This document shows positions 8,683-17,064 of a DNA stretch of 64,000 nucleotides, piece after piece. How positions within the stretch are numbered: position 1 is the first letter of the stretch; each line of letters starts with the position of its first letter. The notes under the pieces are model-generated. The model was not told where the DNA came from, searched no databases, and saw nothing but the letters and a program-made list of their open reading frames with translations. The DNA lies in NCBI RefSeq assembly GCF_017654315.1, contig NZ_CP072203.1:5580001-5644000 (forward strand), given 5' to 3'. Both the position numbers and the translations under genes were made by a program. The DNA comes from Gordonia polyisoprenivorans. GTDB taxonomy: Bacteria > Actinomycetota > Actinomycetes > Mycobacteriales > Mycobacteriaceae.

Positions 8683-9990
8683 ATGCGTGTGGGGAGCAAG
8701 CGGGGACGTCGACTTCCGCTCGGTATCGGCACCGTCGTCGTCGTCCTCGCCGCGGTGATGGTGGTGTGCGTGGGTGCGGTGCTGGCCATCGGCACACCCG
8801 ATCGCCCGGCGACCGGCTACGCCTACGGCCAGTTGCGGTCCTACCCCGACCAGCCCGCCCTCGCGTGGACGGTGTCGAGTCAGACCCTGCCCGACTACAC
8901 CTCCAGCGATCAGATCGAGGTGGTCGCCACCGGCACCGACCGCTGGCTGCTGAGCTACCCGTCGGGAATCGGCCGCGCCTACGTGATGGTCGATCGCGGC
9001 GACGGACATCTGCTGTGGAAGCACCCGCTGCGCGCGGGCACCGGGAGTTGCGGGATGACCGACGACGGCGTGGTCGGCTGCGCGGTCAATGCCAGTAGCG
9101 ATCTCGCACAGGGCTTTTACCTCGTCGACGACGACGGCACCCCGTCCGGCCCGACCGCCCTCGACGACACCGCATCGGTACTCGGCGCCGGATCGGATTT
9201 CGTCCGCATCTCCGCCTCCGGTTACCGGGTGTCGATGGCCACCCCGGACGGCCACGAACTGTGGTCGCGCACCTTCGCCCGCGCCGCGAGTGCCGAGGTG
9301 CTCGAGGATGGGCTGCTGCAGATCACCACCAGCGACGCGGGCCGGTTCATCGTCGATCCGCGCACCGGCGCCGATCGCTTCCACTGCACCGGCTGCACGA
9401 TCACCGCGTTCCCGACCGGCATCACCGTCGAGTACACCGACCCCGACCACCGCATGTTCGAGACCTATGCCGTGACCCACGGCGTCCTCGATCCGCGGCG
9501 GATCGCACACGTCGCCGGGATGCGGGTGCTGCCCGGCCCGTCCACCCTGCCCGTGCTGACCCAGACCGGGACCGCGCAGATGGAGGCGATGCAGGGCACC
9601 TACGTCGTCGTCGATCCGGCCAAGCCGGGAGCGCTGTGGCAGATCTCCGACGAGGAGCTGTCCAAGGCGAACACCCGACCGTGCGGTACCGCGGTGGCGT
9701 TCGCGTTGAAGAGCCGGTCGCGGTCCATCTACTCCCTCGCCGATGCCGAGCACCTCGGCTCGTTGCCCGCGCCGGGCTTCGACGATCCCGATGCGAACCT
9801 CGACAACCTCACCTGCGTCGGGTCGAGCGGCGATCTCCTGGTGCTCACCAGCAACAGCAGGATCAGCGCAGTCGACCCGTCGGCCGGCGGTTTCGTGTGG
9901 ACGGTCGACGTGAACGGCCAGGTGAAGGATGTCGACGGATTCCTCGCCGCCTTCGAGGGCACCAGCCTCCGTGTGTTCGCGCCACGTTGA
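8683..9990 (+). CDS. Membrane-anchored PQQ-like beta-propeller protein
   Basis: About 435 residues. A basic start (MRVGSKRGRRLPL) and one hydrophobic helix (GIGTVVVVLAAVMVVCVGAV) anchor it with the C-terminal domain outside. The rest shows repeated beta-strand blocks with W/G patterns (GDGHLLWKHPL, GHELWSRTF, GGFVWTVDV) resembling PQQ-type propeller repeats. Cysteine pairs (SCGMTDDGVVGCAV, FHCTGCTI) may be disulfides. No catalytic motif is seen. ATG 8683 is preferred over the in-frame TTG 8671. It lies 37 bases after the reductase gene but its role looks unrelated. Confidence 0.65.
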   Translation: MRVGSKRGRRLPLGIGTVVVVLAAVMVVCVGAVLAIGTPDRPATGYAYGQLRSYPDQPALAWTVSSQTLPDYTSSDQIEVVATGTDRWLLSYPSGIGRAYVMVDRGDGHLLWKHPLRAGTGSCGMTDDGVVGCAVNASSDLAQGFYLVDDDGTPSGPTALDDTASVLGAGSDFVRISASGYRVSMATPDGHELWSRTFARAASAEVLEDGLLQITTSDAGRFIVDPRTGADRFHCTGCTITAFPTGITVEYTDPDHRMFETYAVTHGVLDPRRIAHVAGMRVLPGPSTLPVLTQTGTAQMEAMQGTYVVVDPAKPGALWQISDEELSKANTRPCGTAVAFALKSRSRSIYSLADAEHLGSLPAPGFDDPDANLDNLTCVGSSGDLLVLTSNSRISAVDPSAGGFVWTVDVNGQVKDVDGFLAAFEGTSLRVFAPR

Positions 9991-10022
9991 CCCGCCGGCG
10001 CGTCACGTGGCCGGACTCACAT

Positions 10023-10040
10023 CCGGGACTTTGGTCCCGG
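10023..10040. promoter_or_regulatory. GGGACTTTGGTCCC palindrome: DosR-like box or terminator stem
   Basis: Seven-bp perfect inverted repeat CCGGGAC-TTTG-GTCCCGG, 33 bases after the propeller gene and about 190-210 bases before the transglycosylase start. The inner 14 bases match the core of the mycobacterial DosR/DevR box (GGGACTWWAGTCCC) except for one central base. It could equally be a short terminator hairpin, although no T tract follows. Confidence 0.4.
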
Positions 10041-10087
10041 CATGACCTGCAACGGCAGCGACGGCACTCAGCCGACTCCCAGGTTCG

Positions 10088-10104
10088 GTAACGGCCAGAT
10101 AACG
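10088..10104 (+). promoter_or_regulatory. Candidate MtrA-type direct repeat
   Basis: GTAACG at 10088-10093 is repeated as ATAACG at 10099-10104, exactly 11 bp apart (one helical turn). This is the spacing expected for tandem binding of an OmpR-family regulator, and it resembles the GTAAC repeats reported for actinobacterial MtrA, which controls cell-wall hydrolases. The downstream gene is a wall hydrolase. Assignment is inference. Confidence 0.4.
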
Positions 10105-10231
10105 GAACGGACACGGAAGTCGGTAGCCTCGTCGGCGGCCCACTGCCCCATGAAGTCGACGCACACCGCAATCGACGAGCACCGCGGCAGTGGGTAGCCG
10201 ATGTACCCGAGTCTGTAGTGAGGTCCGAAAG

Positions 10232-11050
10232 TTGGGGAAACACTCCAAAACGCGCTCACCGTTGCTGCCGCGTTCCCGTAAGCCGGTGCTGGCCACCGCG
10301 CTGATCCCGATGGTCGGCGTCTGCGCCGCGGCCGCCGCTGCGGCCACCGACGACGCCCAGGTCACCGCGGCTCCCGCCGCGTCGCCAACCACCGCGGCCG
10401 CACCCGAACCAGCCACCCTGAGTCATCCGGCACCGGCCCGCTCGAACACCCCGACGTCGCTGCCGACCCGTCCGGCCCGGGATCTGACGGTGGCCCCCGT
10501 CCGCGCGACACCACCGCCGCCACCGATGCCGGTGAGCGTCACCGACGGCCAGGTCCCGGCCATCAATTACCGCGCCTACAAGCAGGCCGCCGACACCATC
10601 GCACGCACCGAACCGGTCTGCGGGATCGACTGGAAGCTCATCGCCGGGATCGGCAAGGTCGAATCCCATCACGCCGACAACGGCGACGCCGACCCGTCCG
10701 GCCGCCTGAAGACCCCGATCTACGGGCCCACCCTTGACGGTTCGCTGGCCGGCAACCAGGTCATCACCGACACCGACGGTGGCGCCATCGACGGTGACCC
10801 GGTCCACGACCGTGCGGTCGGGCCGATGCAGTTCATCCCGCAGACGTGGAAGAAGTACGCCGCCGACGGCAACGGCGACGGCATCGCCGACCCGCAGAAC
10901 ATCTACGACGCCGCGCTGACCACCGCGCGCTACCTGTGCGACGGCGGGCTGAACCTACGCGACATCGCCGGACAGACGGCCGCGGTCCTGCGCTACAACA
11001 ACTCGATGACCTACGTCGACAACGTGCTCGGGTTCGCCCGTAGCTACTGA
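10232..11050 (+). CDS. Secreted lytic transglycosylase
   Basis: About 272 residues from TTG 10232 (LGKHSKTRSPLLPRSRKP); GTG 10190 is an alternative giving 286. A long signal sequence (ATALIPMVGVCAAAAAAA) leads to a Pro/Ala/Thr-rich linker of about 90 residues. The SLT-like catalytic domain follows, with INYRAYKQAADTIA, CGIDWKLIAGIGKVES (catalytic Glu), AVGPMQFIPQTWKKYAADG, NIYDAALTTARYLC and VLRYNNSMTYVDNV. It should cleave the MurNAc-GlcNAc bond of peptidoglycan outside the membrane. A candidate MtrA-like repeat lies upstream. Confidence 0.88.
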   Translation: MGKHSKTRSPLLPRSRKPVLATALIPMVGVCAAAAAAATDDAQVTAAPAASPTTAAAPEPATLSHPAPARSNTPTSLPTRPARDLTVAPVRATPPPPPMPVSVTDGQVPAINYRAYKQAADTIARTEPVCGIDWKLIAGIGKVESHHADNGDADPSGRLKTPIYGPTLDGSLAGNQVITDTDGGAIDGDPVHDRAVGPMQFIPQTWKKYAADGNGDGIADPQNIYDAALTTARYLCDGGLNLRDIAGQTAAVLRYNNSMTYVDNVLGFARSY

Positions 11051-11112
11051 GGAGCTTCTACCGAGGTTGTTTGACCGGACGGCCGCGCCGGATAGGGTGG
11101 CGGAGCACCGAA

Positions 11113-11135
11113 AGCGAATTCGCTATCGCGAATTC
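11113..11135. promoter_or_regulatory. AGCGAATTCGCT palindrome plus second GCGAATTC
   Basis: A perfect 12-bp palindrome (11113-11124) is followed by a second GCGAATTC (11128-11135), with the shared octamer repeated at a 14-bp offset. It lies 36-58 bases upstream of the protease start, in the expected promoter zone. The regulator is unknown. Confidence 0.4.
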
Positions 11136-11170
11136 TCCCGGACCTGTTGTCACCACGATCGGAGAGCACG

Positions 11171-11872
11171 TTGCGTCGTACCCTGCGCGTCCTGACCATC
11201 CTCGTCGGGCTCCTGCTCGCACTCGCGCCCGCCTATGCGGCGCAGGCAGCACCGCGTGCCACCGTCGGCGGCGGTAGCGCCATCGTGATCGACGGCCGCT
11301 TCGGCTGCACGATGACCACGGTCGGGCACGATCGCGCCGGACGACTCGTCGGTCTGACCGCCGGGCACTGCGGCCATGTCGGATCGAAGGTCTCCCTCGA
11401 GCGCAATCCCGCCGCGGGTGTGATCGGTCGTTTCGCGCGCAAGAGCGAACCGGGCGACTACGCGGTCATCGCCCTCGACCCGAATCGGGTGAGCGCCGTA
11501 CGCACCGCGGGCGGCGCGACCATCCGCAGCGTCGGGGCGTTCCCGCACGCCGGTGCCAACGTCTGCAAGGCCGGACGCACCACCGGGTTCAGCTGCGGGC
11601 CGGTCCTGCAGACCAGCAGCACCGACAGCCTGAGCTATGTCTGCGCCAACCACGGCGACTCCGGCGGCCCGATCGTCATGGGTGATCGAGTCGTCGGCAT
11701 GCTCAACGGCGGCCTCATCCTCGGCATCCCCGGCACCCCGATCAAGGGCGCGATCGGCTGTGTGAATCCGGCCATCCCGATCTACAGCCCGCTGGTTGCC
11801 ACCAAGATGACCGCGATCCTGGCCGACCTCAATGCACAGGGCGGCGTCGGCGCGGGATTCCGACCGGCCTGA
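11171..11872 (+). CDS. Secreted trypsin-like (S1 family) serine protease
   Basis: About 233 residues from TTG 11171, chosen because GGAG sits six bases upstream; a GTG at 11147 would add eight residues. The signal peptide (RVLTILVGLLLALAPAYA, ending near AQAAP) is followed by a chymotrypsin fold with catalytic His in GLTAGHCG, Asp in GDYAVIALD and Ser in HGDSGGPIV. Cysteines flanking each motif (GCTMT/HC, VCKAG/SCGP, VCANHGDS/IGCVN) look like paired disulfides. Related actinobacterial proteins are extracellular; substrate unknown. It follows the transglycosylase by about 120 bases with its own promoter-like region. Confidence 0.85.
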   Translation: MRRTLRVLTILVGLLLALAPAYAAQAAPRATVGGGSAIVIDGRFGCTMTTVGHDRAGRLVGLTAGHCGHVGSKVSLERNPAAGVIGRFARKSEPGDYAVIALDPNRVSAVRTAGGATIRSVGAFPHAGANVCKAGRTTGFSCGPVLQTSSTDSLSYVCANHGDSGGPIVMGDRVVGMLNGGLILGIPGTPIKGAIGCVNPAIPIYSPLVATKMTAILADLNAQGGVGAGFRPA

Positions 11873-11896
11873 CCCGACCGGCTCAGATTCCCGCGC

Positions 11897-13174
11897 TCAG
11901 GCTTCGGTACTCAGGAACGCCTGTAGCGCAGCGGAATACATCGGCACGTCGGCGGCACCCATCAGCTCGCGGGCACTGTGCATCGCGAGCTGCGGTGCGC
12001 CGACGTCGATGGTCATCAGACCGGTGCGCGTGGCGGTGATCGGCCCGATCGTCGATCCGCAGGGCAGGTCGGCGCGGTGGATGTAACGCTGCATCGGAAC
12101 CCCCGCGGTGTCGCAGGCCAGCGCGAAGACGGCCTCCCCGATCGCGTCCGAGGCGTAACGCAGATTCTGGTTCACCTTGAGCACCGGACCGCCGTCGATG
12201 GCGATCTGGTGGGTGGGCTCGTGCCGCTCGGGATAGTTCGGGTGGGTGGCGTGGGCCATGTCGCCCGACACACAGATGCTCGACGCCATCGCCTGCAGGT
12301 AGTCGGCCCGGCTTCCCCCGCGGGACAACACGATTCGTTCGAGGACGGTGGACAGGAAGTCCGACGCCGCGCCGCGCTCGGAACCGCTGCCGACCTCCTC
12401 GTGGTCGAACAGCGCGAGCACCCGGGTCGCGATCGCGGGCGAGCCGTCGAGCAATGCCCGCAGCCCGGCATAACAGGTGCCCTGGTTGTCCAGACGCGGT
12501 GCGCTGAGCAGGCTTTCGTCGGTTCCGATCAGGCGCGACGGTGCCACGTCGTGGGTCATCAACTCCCAGCCGAGCACCGAATCCGGTGTGATACCGGCAT
12601 ATTCGGCCACCCAGTCCAGCACGTCGGGTACGTCGGCACCGATCCCCCACACCCCGTCGAGGTGTCGTTGCGGATCCAGGGTGACGCCCTTGCGGTCGGC
12701 GGAGAGGTGAATCGCCAACTGCGGCACGCGGACCACCGGCTCGGTCACATGCACCAGCACGTGCTCGACGGAGTTGCCGGAACGATAGGCGAGTCGGCCG
12801 GACAACCCGAGATCGCGGTCGAGCCAGGAGTTCAGCCAGGCGCCGCCATAGGGTTCGAGCGCGATCGTGCGGATACCGGCACTGACGCGATCCGGGCGCT
12901 GCTTGAGACGCAGATTCGGGCTGTCGGTGTGGCCGCCGACGATCCGGAAGGCATCGCCGTCACCGAGATCCCACGCGATGATCGAACCGCCACGGATGAC
13001 GTAGAAGCGACGCGCGTCCAGAGACCACTCGCGATCCTCGAACAGACGCCGGAATCCGGCCTCCTCCAATTCCGCCGCCACCGTCGCACAGACGTGGAAC
13101 GGAGACGGCGAGGCGTCGATGAAAGCACCGAGCCCCTTCGCGGTGGCCGAGGTGGTCAGGCGAGGCCCACTCAT
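11897..13174 (-). CDS. apeB: M18 family aminopeptidase
   Basis: 425-residue cytosolic metallo-aminopeptidase (aspartyl aminopeptidase family) that removes N-terminal residues. Ligand motifs in order are [12 protein letters not shown] (first zinc His/Asp, about 78), [15 protein letters not shown] (catalytic Glu and bridging ligands, about 256), [16 protein letters not shown] and a late MHSARELMG His. Length matches the family. It is 21 bases downstream of purQ on the same strand and may be co-transcribed, but has no purine role. Confidence 0.93.
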   Translation of the reverse strand: MSGPRLTTSATAKGLGAFIDASPSPFHVCATVAAELEEAGFRRLFEDREWSLDARRFYVIRGGSIIAWDLGDGDAFRIVGGHTDSPNLRLKQRPDRVSAGIRTIALEPYGGAWLNSWLDRDLGLSGRLAYRSGNSVEHVLVHVTEPVVRVPQLAIHLSADRKGVTLDPQRHLDGVWGIGADVPDVLDWVAEYAGITPDSVLGWELMTHDVAPSRLIGTDESLLSAPRLDNQGTCYAGLRALLDGSPAIATRVLALFDHEEVGSGSERGAASDFLSTVLERIVLSRGGSRADYLQAMASSICVSGDMAHATHPNYPERHEPTHQIAIDGGPVLKVNQNLRYASDAIGEAVFALACDTAGVPMQRYIHRADLPCGSTIGPITATRTGLMTIDVGAPQLAMHSARELMGAADVPMYSAALQAFLSTEA

Positions 13175-13195
13175 GTCGTCACCGCCGTGTCGTCG

Positions 13196-13879
13196 TCACG
13201 CGTTGGCCAGGACGGCGTCGATCGCCGAGTAGAACAGGCCGAGGCCGTCGTCACTGGGACCGGTGAGCGCCTCGGTGGCGTGTTCGGGGTGGGGCATCAG
13301 TCCGACGATCCGGCCGTCGGGGCTGCTGATGCCCGCGATGTCGAGGGCCGAACCGTTGGGATTGCCGCCGGCATAGGTGAACGCGATCAGTCCCTCGCCC
13401 TCGAGTTCCTCGAGTTTGCGTTGCGGGGCGACGTAGCGGCCCTCCCCCGACTTGAGGGGGATGAGGATCTCCGCGCCCCGCTCGAACCGGGTGGTCCAGG
13501 CGGTCGTGGTCGACTCGACACGCAACCACTGGTCGCGGCAGATGAAGTGCAGACCCTCGTTGCGGGTCAGCGCGCCGGGCAGCAGGCCGGCCTCGCACAG
13601 GACCTGAAAACCGTTGCAGATACCCAGAACCGGCATACCCTTGCCGGCGGCCTCGATGACCGAACCCATGACGGGGGCGAACTTGGCGATCGCCCCGGCG
13701 CGCAGGTAGTCGCCGTAGGAGAACCCGCCGGGCACGACGATGGCGTCGACGCCCTGGAGATCGGCATCGCCGTGCCACAACTCGACGGCCTCGGCTCCGG
13801 CGAGACGGACCGCGCGGGCGGCGTCGACGTCGTCGAGGGTGCCGGGAAAGGTGATGACCCCGATGCGTGCGTTGCTCAC
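13196..13879 (-). CDS. purQ: Phosphoribosylformylglycinamidine synthase glutaminase subunit PurQ
   Basis: 227-residue class I glutamine amidotransferase supplying ammonia to PurL for conversion of FGAR to FGAM (step four of purine synthesis). Seen are [13 protein letters not shown] at the start, [15 protein letters not shown] (oxyanion strand), nucleophile Cys in LGICNGFQ (about 92) and His/Glu in [13 protein letters not shown] (about 200). It follows purS by 15 bases and acts with PurS and PurL as a complex. PurL is not in the window. Confidence 0.97.
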   Translation of the reverse strand: MSNARIGVITFPGTLDDVDAARAVRLAGAEAVELWHGDADLQGVDAIVVPGGFSYGDYLRAGAIAKFAPVMGSVIEAAGKGMPVLGICNGFQVLCEAGLLPGALTRNEGLHFICRDQWLRVESTTTAWTTRFERGAEILIPLKSGEGRYVAPQRKLEELEGEGLIAFTYAGGNPNGSALDIAGISSPDGRIVGLMPHPEHATEALTGPSDDGLGLFYSAIDAVLANA

Positions 13880-13894
13880 AGTCGTCTCCGCTGC

Positions 13895-14134
13895 CTACTC
13901 GGCAACCCGGGAGACGTTGAAGTTCTCGATCACCGTGTTGGTCAACAACTCCTCGGCGATCCGCTCCAATGTGGAGTCGTCGACGGAGTCGTCGACCTCG
14001 AGTTCGAAACGCTTGCCCTGGCGGACATCGGCGATGCCGGAGAATCCCAGACGGCCCAGTGCGCCGACGATCGCCTGACCCTGGGGATCGAGGATCTCGG
14101 CCTTGGGCATCACGTCGACCACCACTCGTGCCAT
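13895..14134 (-). CDS. purS: Phosphoribosylformylglycinamidine synthase subunit PurS
   Basis: 79-residue small subunit that bridges PurQ and the small type PurL. The sequence has ARVVVDVMPKAEILDPQGQ at the start, GFSGIADVRQGKRFELEVD in the middle and a short tail, as in the family. The start is the ATG at 14134; a longer reading to 14374 is not supported by homology. It is the first gene of a purS-purQ unit. Confidence 0.95.
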   Translation of the reverse strand: MARVVVDVMPKAEILDPQGQAIVGALGRLGFSGIADVRQGKRFELEVDDSVDDSTLERIAEELLTNTVIENFNVSRVAE

Positions 14135-14259
14135 CGGCAATAGCTCCCTATCGAATATCTCCAGGCCGTCCGAGGGACGTCCGGAGGTTGGCTGAACACC
14201 GGTTACCTTACCGGGTTCGCCGGAGCGGTCCCGTGCGGAGCGCGTTGGGTGCGCCGGCG

Positions 14260-14742
14260 CTACAGCGCCGCCTCGATCGCCGCGACGACCTCGGGTGCGG
14301 TCGGCTCGGTGCGCGGGCGGAAGCGGGCGAGCGGCTCGCCGTCGGCGCCGACGAGGAACTTCTCGAAGTTCCACTGGATGTCACCGGCCTCACCGTCGGC
14401 GTCGGCGAGCTTCGTCAGCTCGGCGTAGAGGGGATGCCGTCCGTCACCGTTGACATCGGTCTTCTCCAGCAGCGGGAACGTGACGCCGTAATTGGTGGAA
14501 CAGAAGGTCGCGATCTCCTCGGCGCTGCCCGGTTCCTGGCCCATGAACTGGTTGCACGGCACACCCACGACGGTCAGTCCGCGCTCACCGTAGGTCTTGG
14601 CCAGTTCTTCCAGTCCGGTGTACTGAGGCGTGAGGCCGCATTTGCTGGCGACGTTGACGACCAGCAACGGTCCGGTGAAATCGGACAGCGATAGCGCCGA
14701 TCCGTCGAGTGCGGCCACGGGGATGTCCTTGACATTGCTCAT
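14260..14742 (-). CDS. Glutathione peroxidase family (thiol peroxidase) protein
   Basis: 160-residue Gpx-type peroxidase. The peroxidatic residue is Cys in NVASKCGLTPQY (about 35), not selenocysteine; the resolving-type GVPCNQFMGQEPGS and the catalytic Trp in IQWNFEKFLV are present. Actinobacteria lack glutathione, so thioredoxin or mycothiol systems probably reduce it. It is striking only because this genome carries Sec machinery yet uses the Cys form here. It diverges from the MarR/MFS operon, sharing a 118-bp promoter region. Confidence 0.92.
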   Translation of the reverse strand: MSNVKDIPVAALDGSALSLSDFTGPLLVVNVASKCGLTPQYTGLEELAKTYGERGLTVVGVPCNQFMGQEPGSAEEIATFCSTNYGVTFPLLEKTDVNGDGRHPLYAELTKLADADGEAGDIQWNFEKFLVGADGEPLARFRPRTEPTAPEVVAAIEAAL

Positions 14743-14813
14743 GACTCCCGACCCTAATCGCCCTGGCGCGGTGGTACAGATCACCGACTTTTCTGCGCTA
14801 TGACACATATCAC

Positions 14814-14844
14814 CGATAATTGTGTTCGCGCGATAGTTGCGTTC
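14814..14844. promoter_or_regulatory. Direct repeat in the gpx/marR divergent region
   Basis: CGATAATTGTGTTC (14814-14827) recurs as CGATAGTTGCGTTC (14831-14844), two mismatches in 14 bases with a 17-bp period. It ends 17 bases before the marR start, so a bound protein would block that gene. A candidate MarR operator. Confidence 0.4.
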
Positions 14845-14860
14845 CCGTTAGCATTTTCGA

Positions 14861-15364
14861 GTGTCCACTTCGATCGATTCCGCGTGCCGCGCACTGCACG
14901 AGTTCCTGGATCGACTGACCTGCCTGAGCAAGGCCGCCGCTGTCGACGACCTCGCCACCACCGACCTCACCTTCTCCCAGATCCGGGTGTTGTTCGTCGC
15001 CGGTGAGGCCCAGGCGCCGATGTCGGTCCACGAGATCGCCGATGCCATCGGCTTGTCGCTGGCCGCGACCGGCCGGACCGTCGATCGTCTCGTGCGGCTC
15101 GGATTCGTCGATCGCCGCGAGGATCCCGCCGACCGGCGCGTCAAACGCGTCAGCCTCACCGCGGGCGGCCGACACCTCGTCGACGAACAACTCAGCGTGC
15201 GCCAGGAGATCATCAGCGACTTCGTCGCCGGTCTGCCCGCCGAACACCGTGACGCGCTGACCGATGCGCTGCGACCCATCGTCGACGCCGACACCGATTA
15301 CTTCGACCTGACCCACCCCACGCTCGACACCCATCGGACCCACGACCAGAAAGTGCACTCATGA
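14861..15364 (+). CDS. MarR family transcriptional regulator
   Basis: 167-residue winged-helix repressor. TDLTFSQIRVLFVAG, SVHEIADAIGLSLAATGRTVDRLVRLG (recognition helix) and VDRREDPADRRVKRVSLT (wing with the DxR motif) are clear. The GTG start at 14861 is taken. Its stop overlaps the start of the efflux gene (ATGA), so the two are co-translated; it probably represses this operon until a drug-like ligand binds (inference from family behaviour). Confidence 0.93.
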   Translation: MSTSIDSACRALHEFLDRLTCLSKAAAVDDLATTDLTFSQIRVLFVAGEAQAPMSVHEIADAIGLSLAATGRTVDRLVRLGFVDRREDPADRRVKRVSLTAGGRHLVDEQLSVRQEIISDFVAGLPAEHRDALTDALRPIVDADTDYFDLTHPTLDTHRTHDQKVHS

Positions 15365-16944
15365 CGAGTTCCACCTCCGCCGGCGGGACGGCCCACGCCG
15401 GCCCACCGGACACCAAACTCGACCGGCATGTGCTGACCGTTGCCGGCGTCGTCGTGCTCGGCGCCATCATGTCGATCCTCGACGTGACCGTGGTATCGGT
15501 GGCACAGAACACCTTCCAGGAGACCTTCAACACCAACGCCGCGGGTGCCGCGTGGACGATGACCGGCTACACGCTGGCGCTGGCCGCAGTCATCCCGCTC
15601 TCGAGCTGGGCCGCAGCACGATTCGGCACCAAGAAGGTCTACATGACCTCGCTGGTGCTGTTCCTCATCGGTTCCGCACTGTGTGCGGTCGCCTGGAACA
15701 TCGGTTCGCTGGTGGCCTTCCGCGTCGTCCAGGGACTCGGCGGCGGTCTGCTGATGCCGATCGGCATGATGATCCTCACCAAGGCCGCCGGTCCCGAACG
15801 CGTCGGCTCGGTGATGGCCGTCCTCGGTATCCCGATGCTGTTGGGCCCCATCGCCGGACCCATCCTCGGCGGTCTGCTCATCGAGAAGGCCAGCTGGCAC
15901 TGGGTGTTCCTGATCAACGTCCCGATCGGTCTCGTCGCCCTCGTCTACGCCTGGCTCGTGCTGCGCGACGACGAGGAGAAACAGCGCCCGACAATCGATT
16001 TCGTCGGTCTGCTGATGCTCTCACCGGGTCTGGCGTTGTTCCTCTACGGCATCTCCTCGTCCACCGACGCCGGCACCTTCATGGACACGAAGGTGCTCGT
16101 CACCACGATCATCGGCGCCGTACTGATCGTCGCATTCATCATCCACGCGCTGCGCGCGAAGAATCCGCTGCTGGATCTGCGCCTGTTCAAGAACAAGACG
16201 CTGGCCATCGCGGTGGTCACGATGACCACCTTCATGATCGCGTTCTTCGGTGCGGCACTGCTCTATCCGCAGTACTTCATCGGTGTTCGCGGCGAGTCCA
16301 CGTTGATGGCCGGCCTGCTGCTCGCCCCGCAGGGTCTCGGCGCAATGCTCACCATGCCCATCGCCGGGCGCCTGACCGACAAGATGGGTCCGGGCAAGTT
16401 CGTCCTCGGCGGTATCGTGCTGATCTTCTGCGGCATGGGTTATTTCGTCTTCCTCGGCGCCGACACTCCCTACTGGGCGGTGTGCCTGGCACTGTTCGTC
16501 CAGGGTCTGGGCATGGGTATGACGATGATGCCGATCATGTCCGCGGCGCTGGCCACCCTGAACAACAAGCAGGTTCCCGACGGTTCGACGCTGATGAACG
16601 TGGTGCAGCAGACCGCGTCGTCGATCGGTACCGCGGTGATCTCGGTCGTCCTGGCCAACATGTTCAAGTCGCATCCCGAGTCGCTGCTCGCGATCAGCTC
16701 CAATGCCGCACCGGAGAAGTACGCGCAGGCCGTGCAGGCGAGCGCCAACACCCCTGCGGCACTTCCGGCGAACCCGCCGGATCAGTGGTTCTCCTGGGCG
16801 GCCGAAGCCTTCGGTACCACGTTCATCGTGGCGACGGTATTGGTCGCGGTGACCGTGATCCCCGCGATCTTCCTGCCCCGCAAGAAGATCGCCTCCCCGC
16901 TCGTCGAAGAGGACATGGATCGCACGCCGACGCTGCTGCACTGA
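15361..16944 (+). CDS. DHA2-family MFS multidrug efflux transporter
   Basis: 527-residue EmrB/QacA-type transporter with about 14 membrane helices. It shows LDVTVVSVAQNTFQETF in helix 1, RFGTKKV in the first cytoplasmic loop, RVVQGLGGGLLMP and the antiporter motif PMLLGPIAGPILGG in helix 5. It should export drugs in exchange for protons. Translation is coupled to the MarR gene; a long hairpin terminator follows 22 bases after the stop. Confidence 0.93.
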   Translation: MTSSTSAGGTAHAGPPDTKLDRHVLTVAGVVVLGAIMSILDVTVVSVAQNTFQETFNTNAAGAAWTMTGYTLALAAVIPLSSWAAARFGTKKVYMTSLVLFLIGSALCAVAWNIGSLVAFRVVQGLGGGLLMPIGMMILTKAAGPERVGSVMAVLGIPMLLGPIAGPILGGLLIEKASWHWVFLINVPIGLVALVYAWLVLRDDEEKQRPTIDFVGLLMLSPGLALFLYGISSSTDAGTFMDTKVLVTTIIGAVLIVAFIIHALRAKNPLLDLRLFKNKTLAIAVVTMTTFMIAFFGAALLYPQYFIGVRGESTLMAGLLLAPQGLGAMLTMPIAGRLTDKMGPGKFVLGGIVLIFCGMGYFVFLGADTPYWAVCLALFVQGLGMGMTMMPIMSAALATLNNKQVPDGSTLMNVVQQTASSIGTAVISVVLANMFKSHPESLLAISSNAAPEKYAQAVQASANTPAALPANPPDQWFSWAAEAFGTTFIVATVLVAVTVIPAIFLPRKKIASPLVEEDMDRTPTLLH

Positions 16945-16966
16945 GCGTCCACGGCACCAACGCACC

Positions 16967-16999
16967 AGGCCCGCACCCGATCATCTCGGGTGCGGGCCT
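16967..16999 (+). terminator. Terminator of the MarR/MFS operon
   Basis: Perfect 14-bp inverted repeat (AGGCCCGCACCCGA at 16967-16980 with 16986-16999) around a five-base loop, 22 bases after the MFS stop. No U tract follows. Confidence 0.85.
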
Positions 17000-17064
17000 C
17001 GTGCATTCGGCGGCCCGGGCCGCTGCAGCGATGAGTTCTGAACACCGCGCCGGTCTGTCCCCGC

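Noticed and set aside
10041..10231. c-di-AMP (ydaO) riboswitch before the transglycosylase gene
   Set aside because: Such switches precede wall hydrolases in some actinobacteria and disA is present, but I could not find the conserved core segments in this leader.
11978..14143. Long plus-strand open frame opposite apeB, purQ and purS
   Set aside because: Shadow of three well-supported minus-strand genes; no ribosome site or domain.
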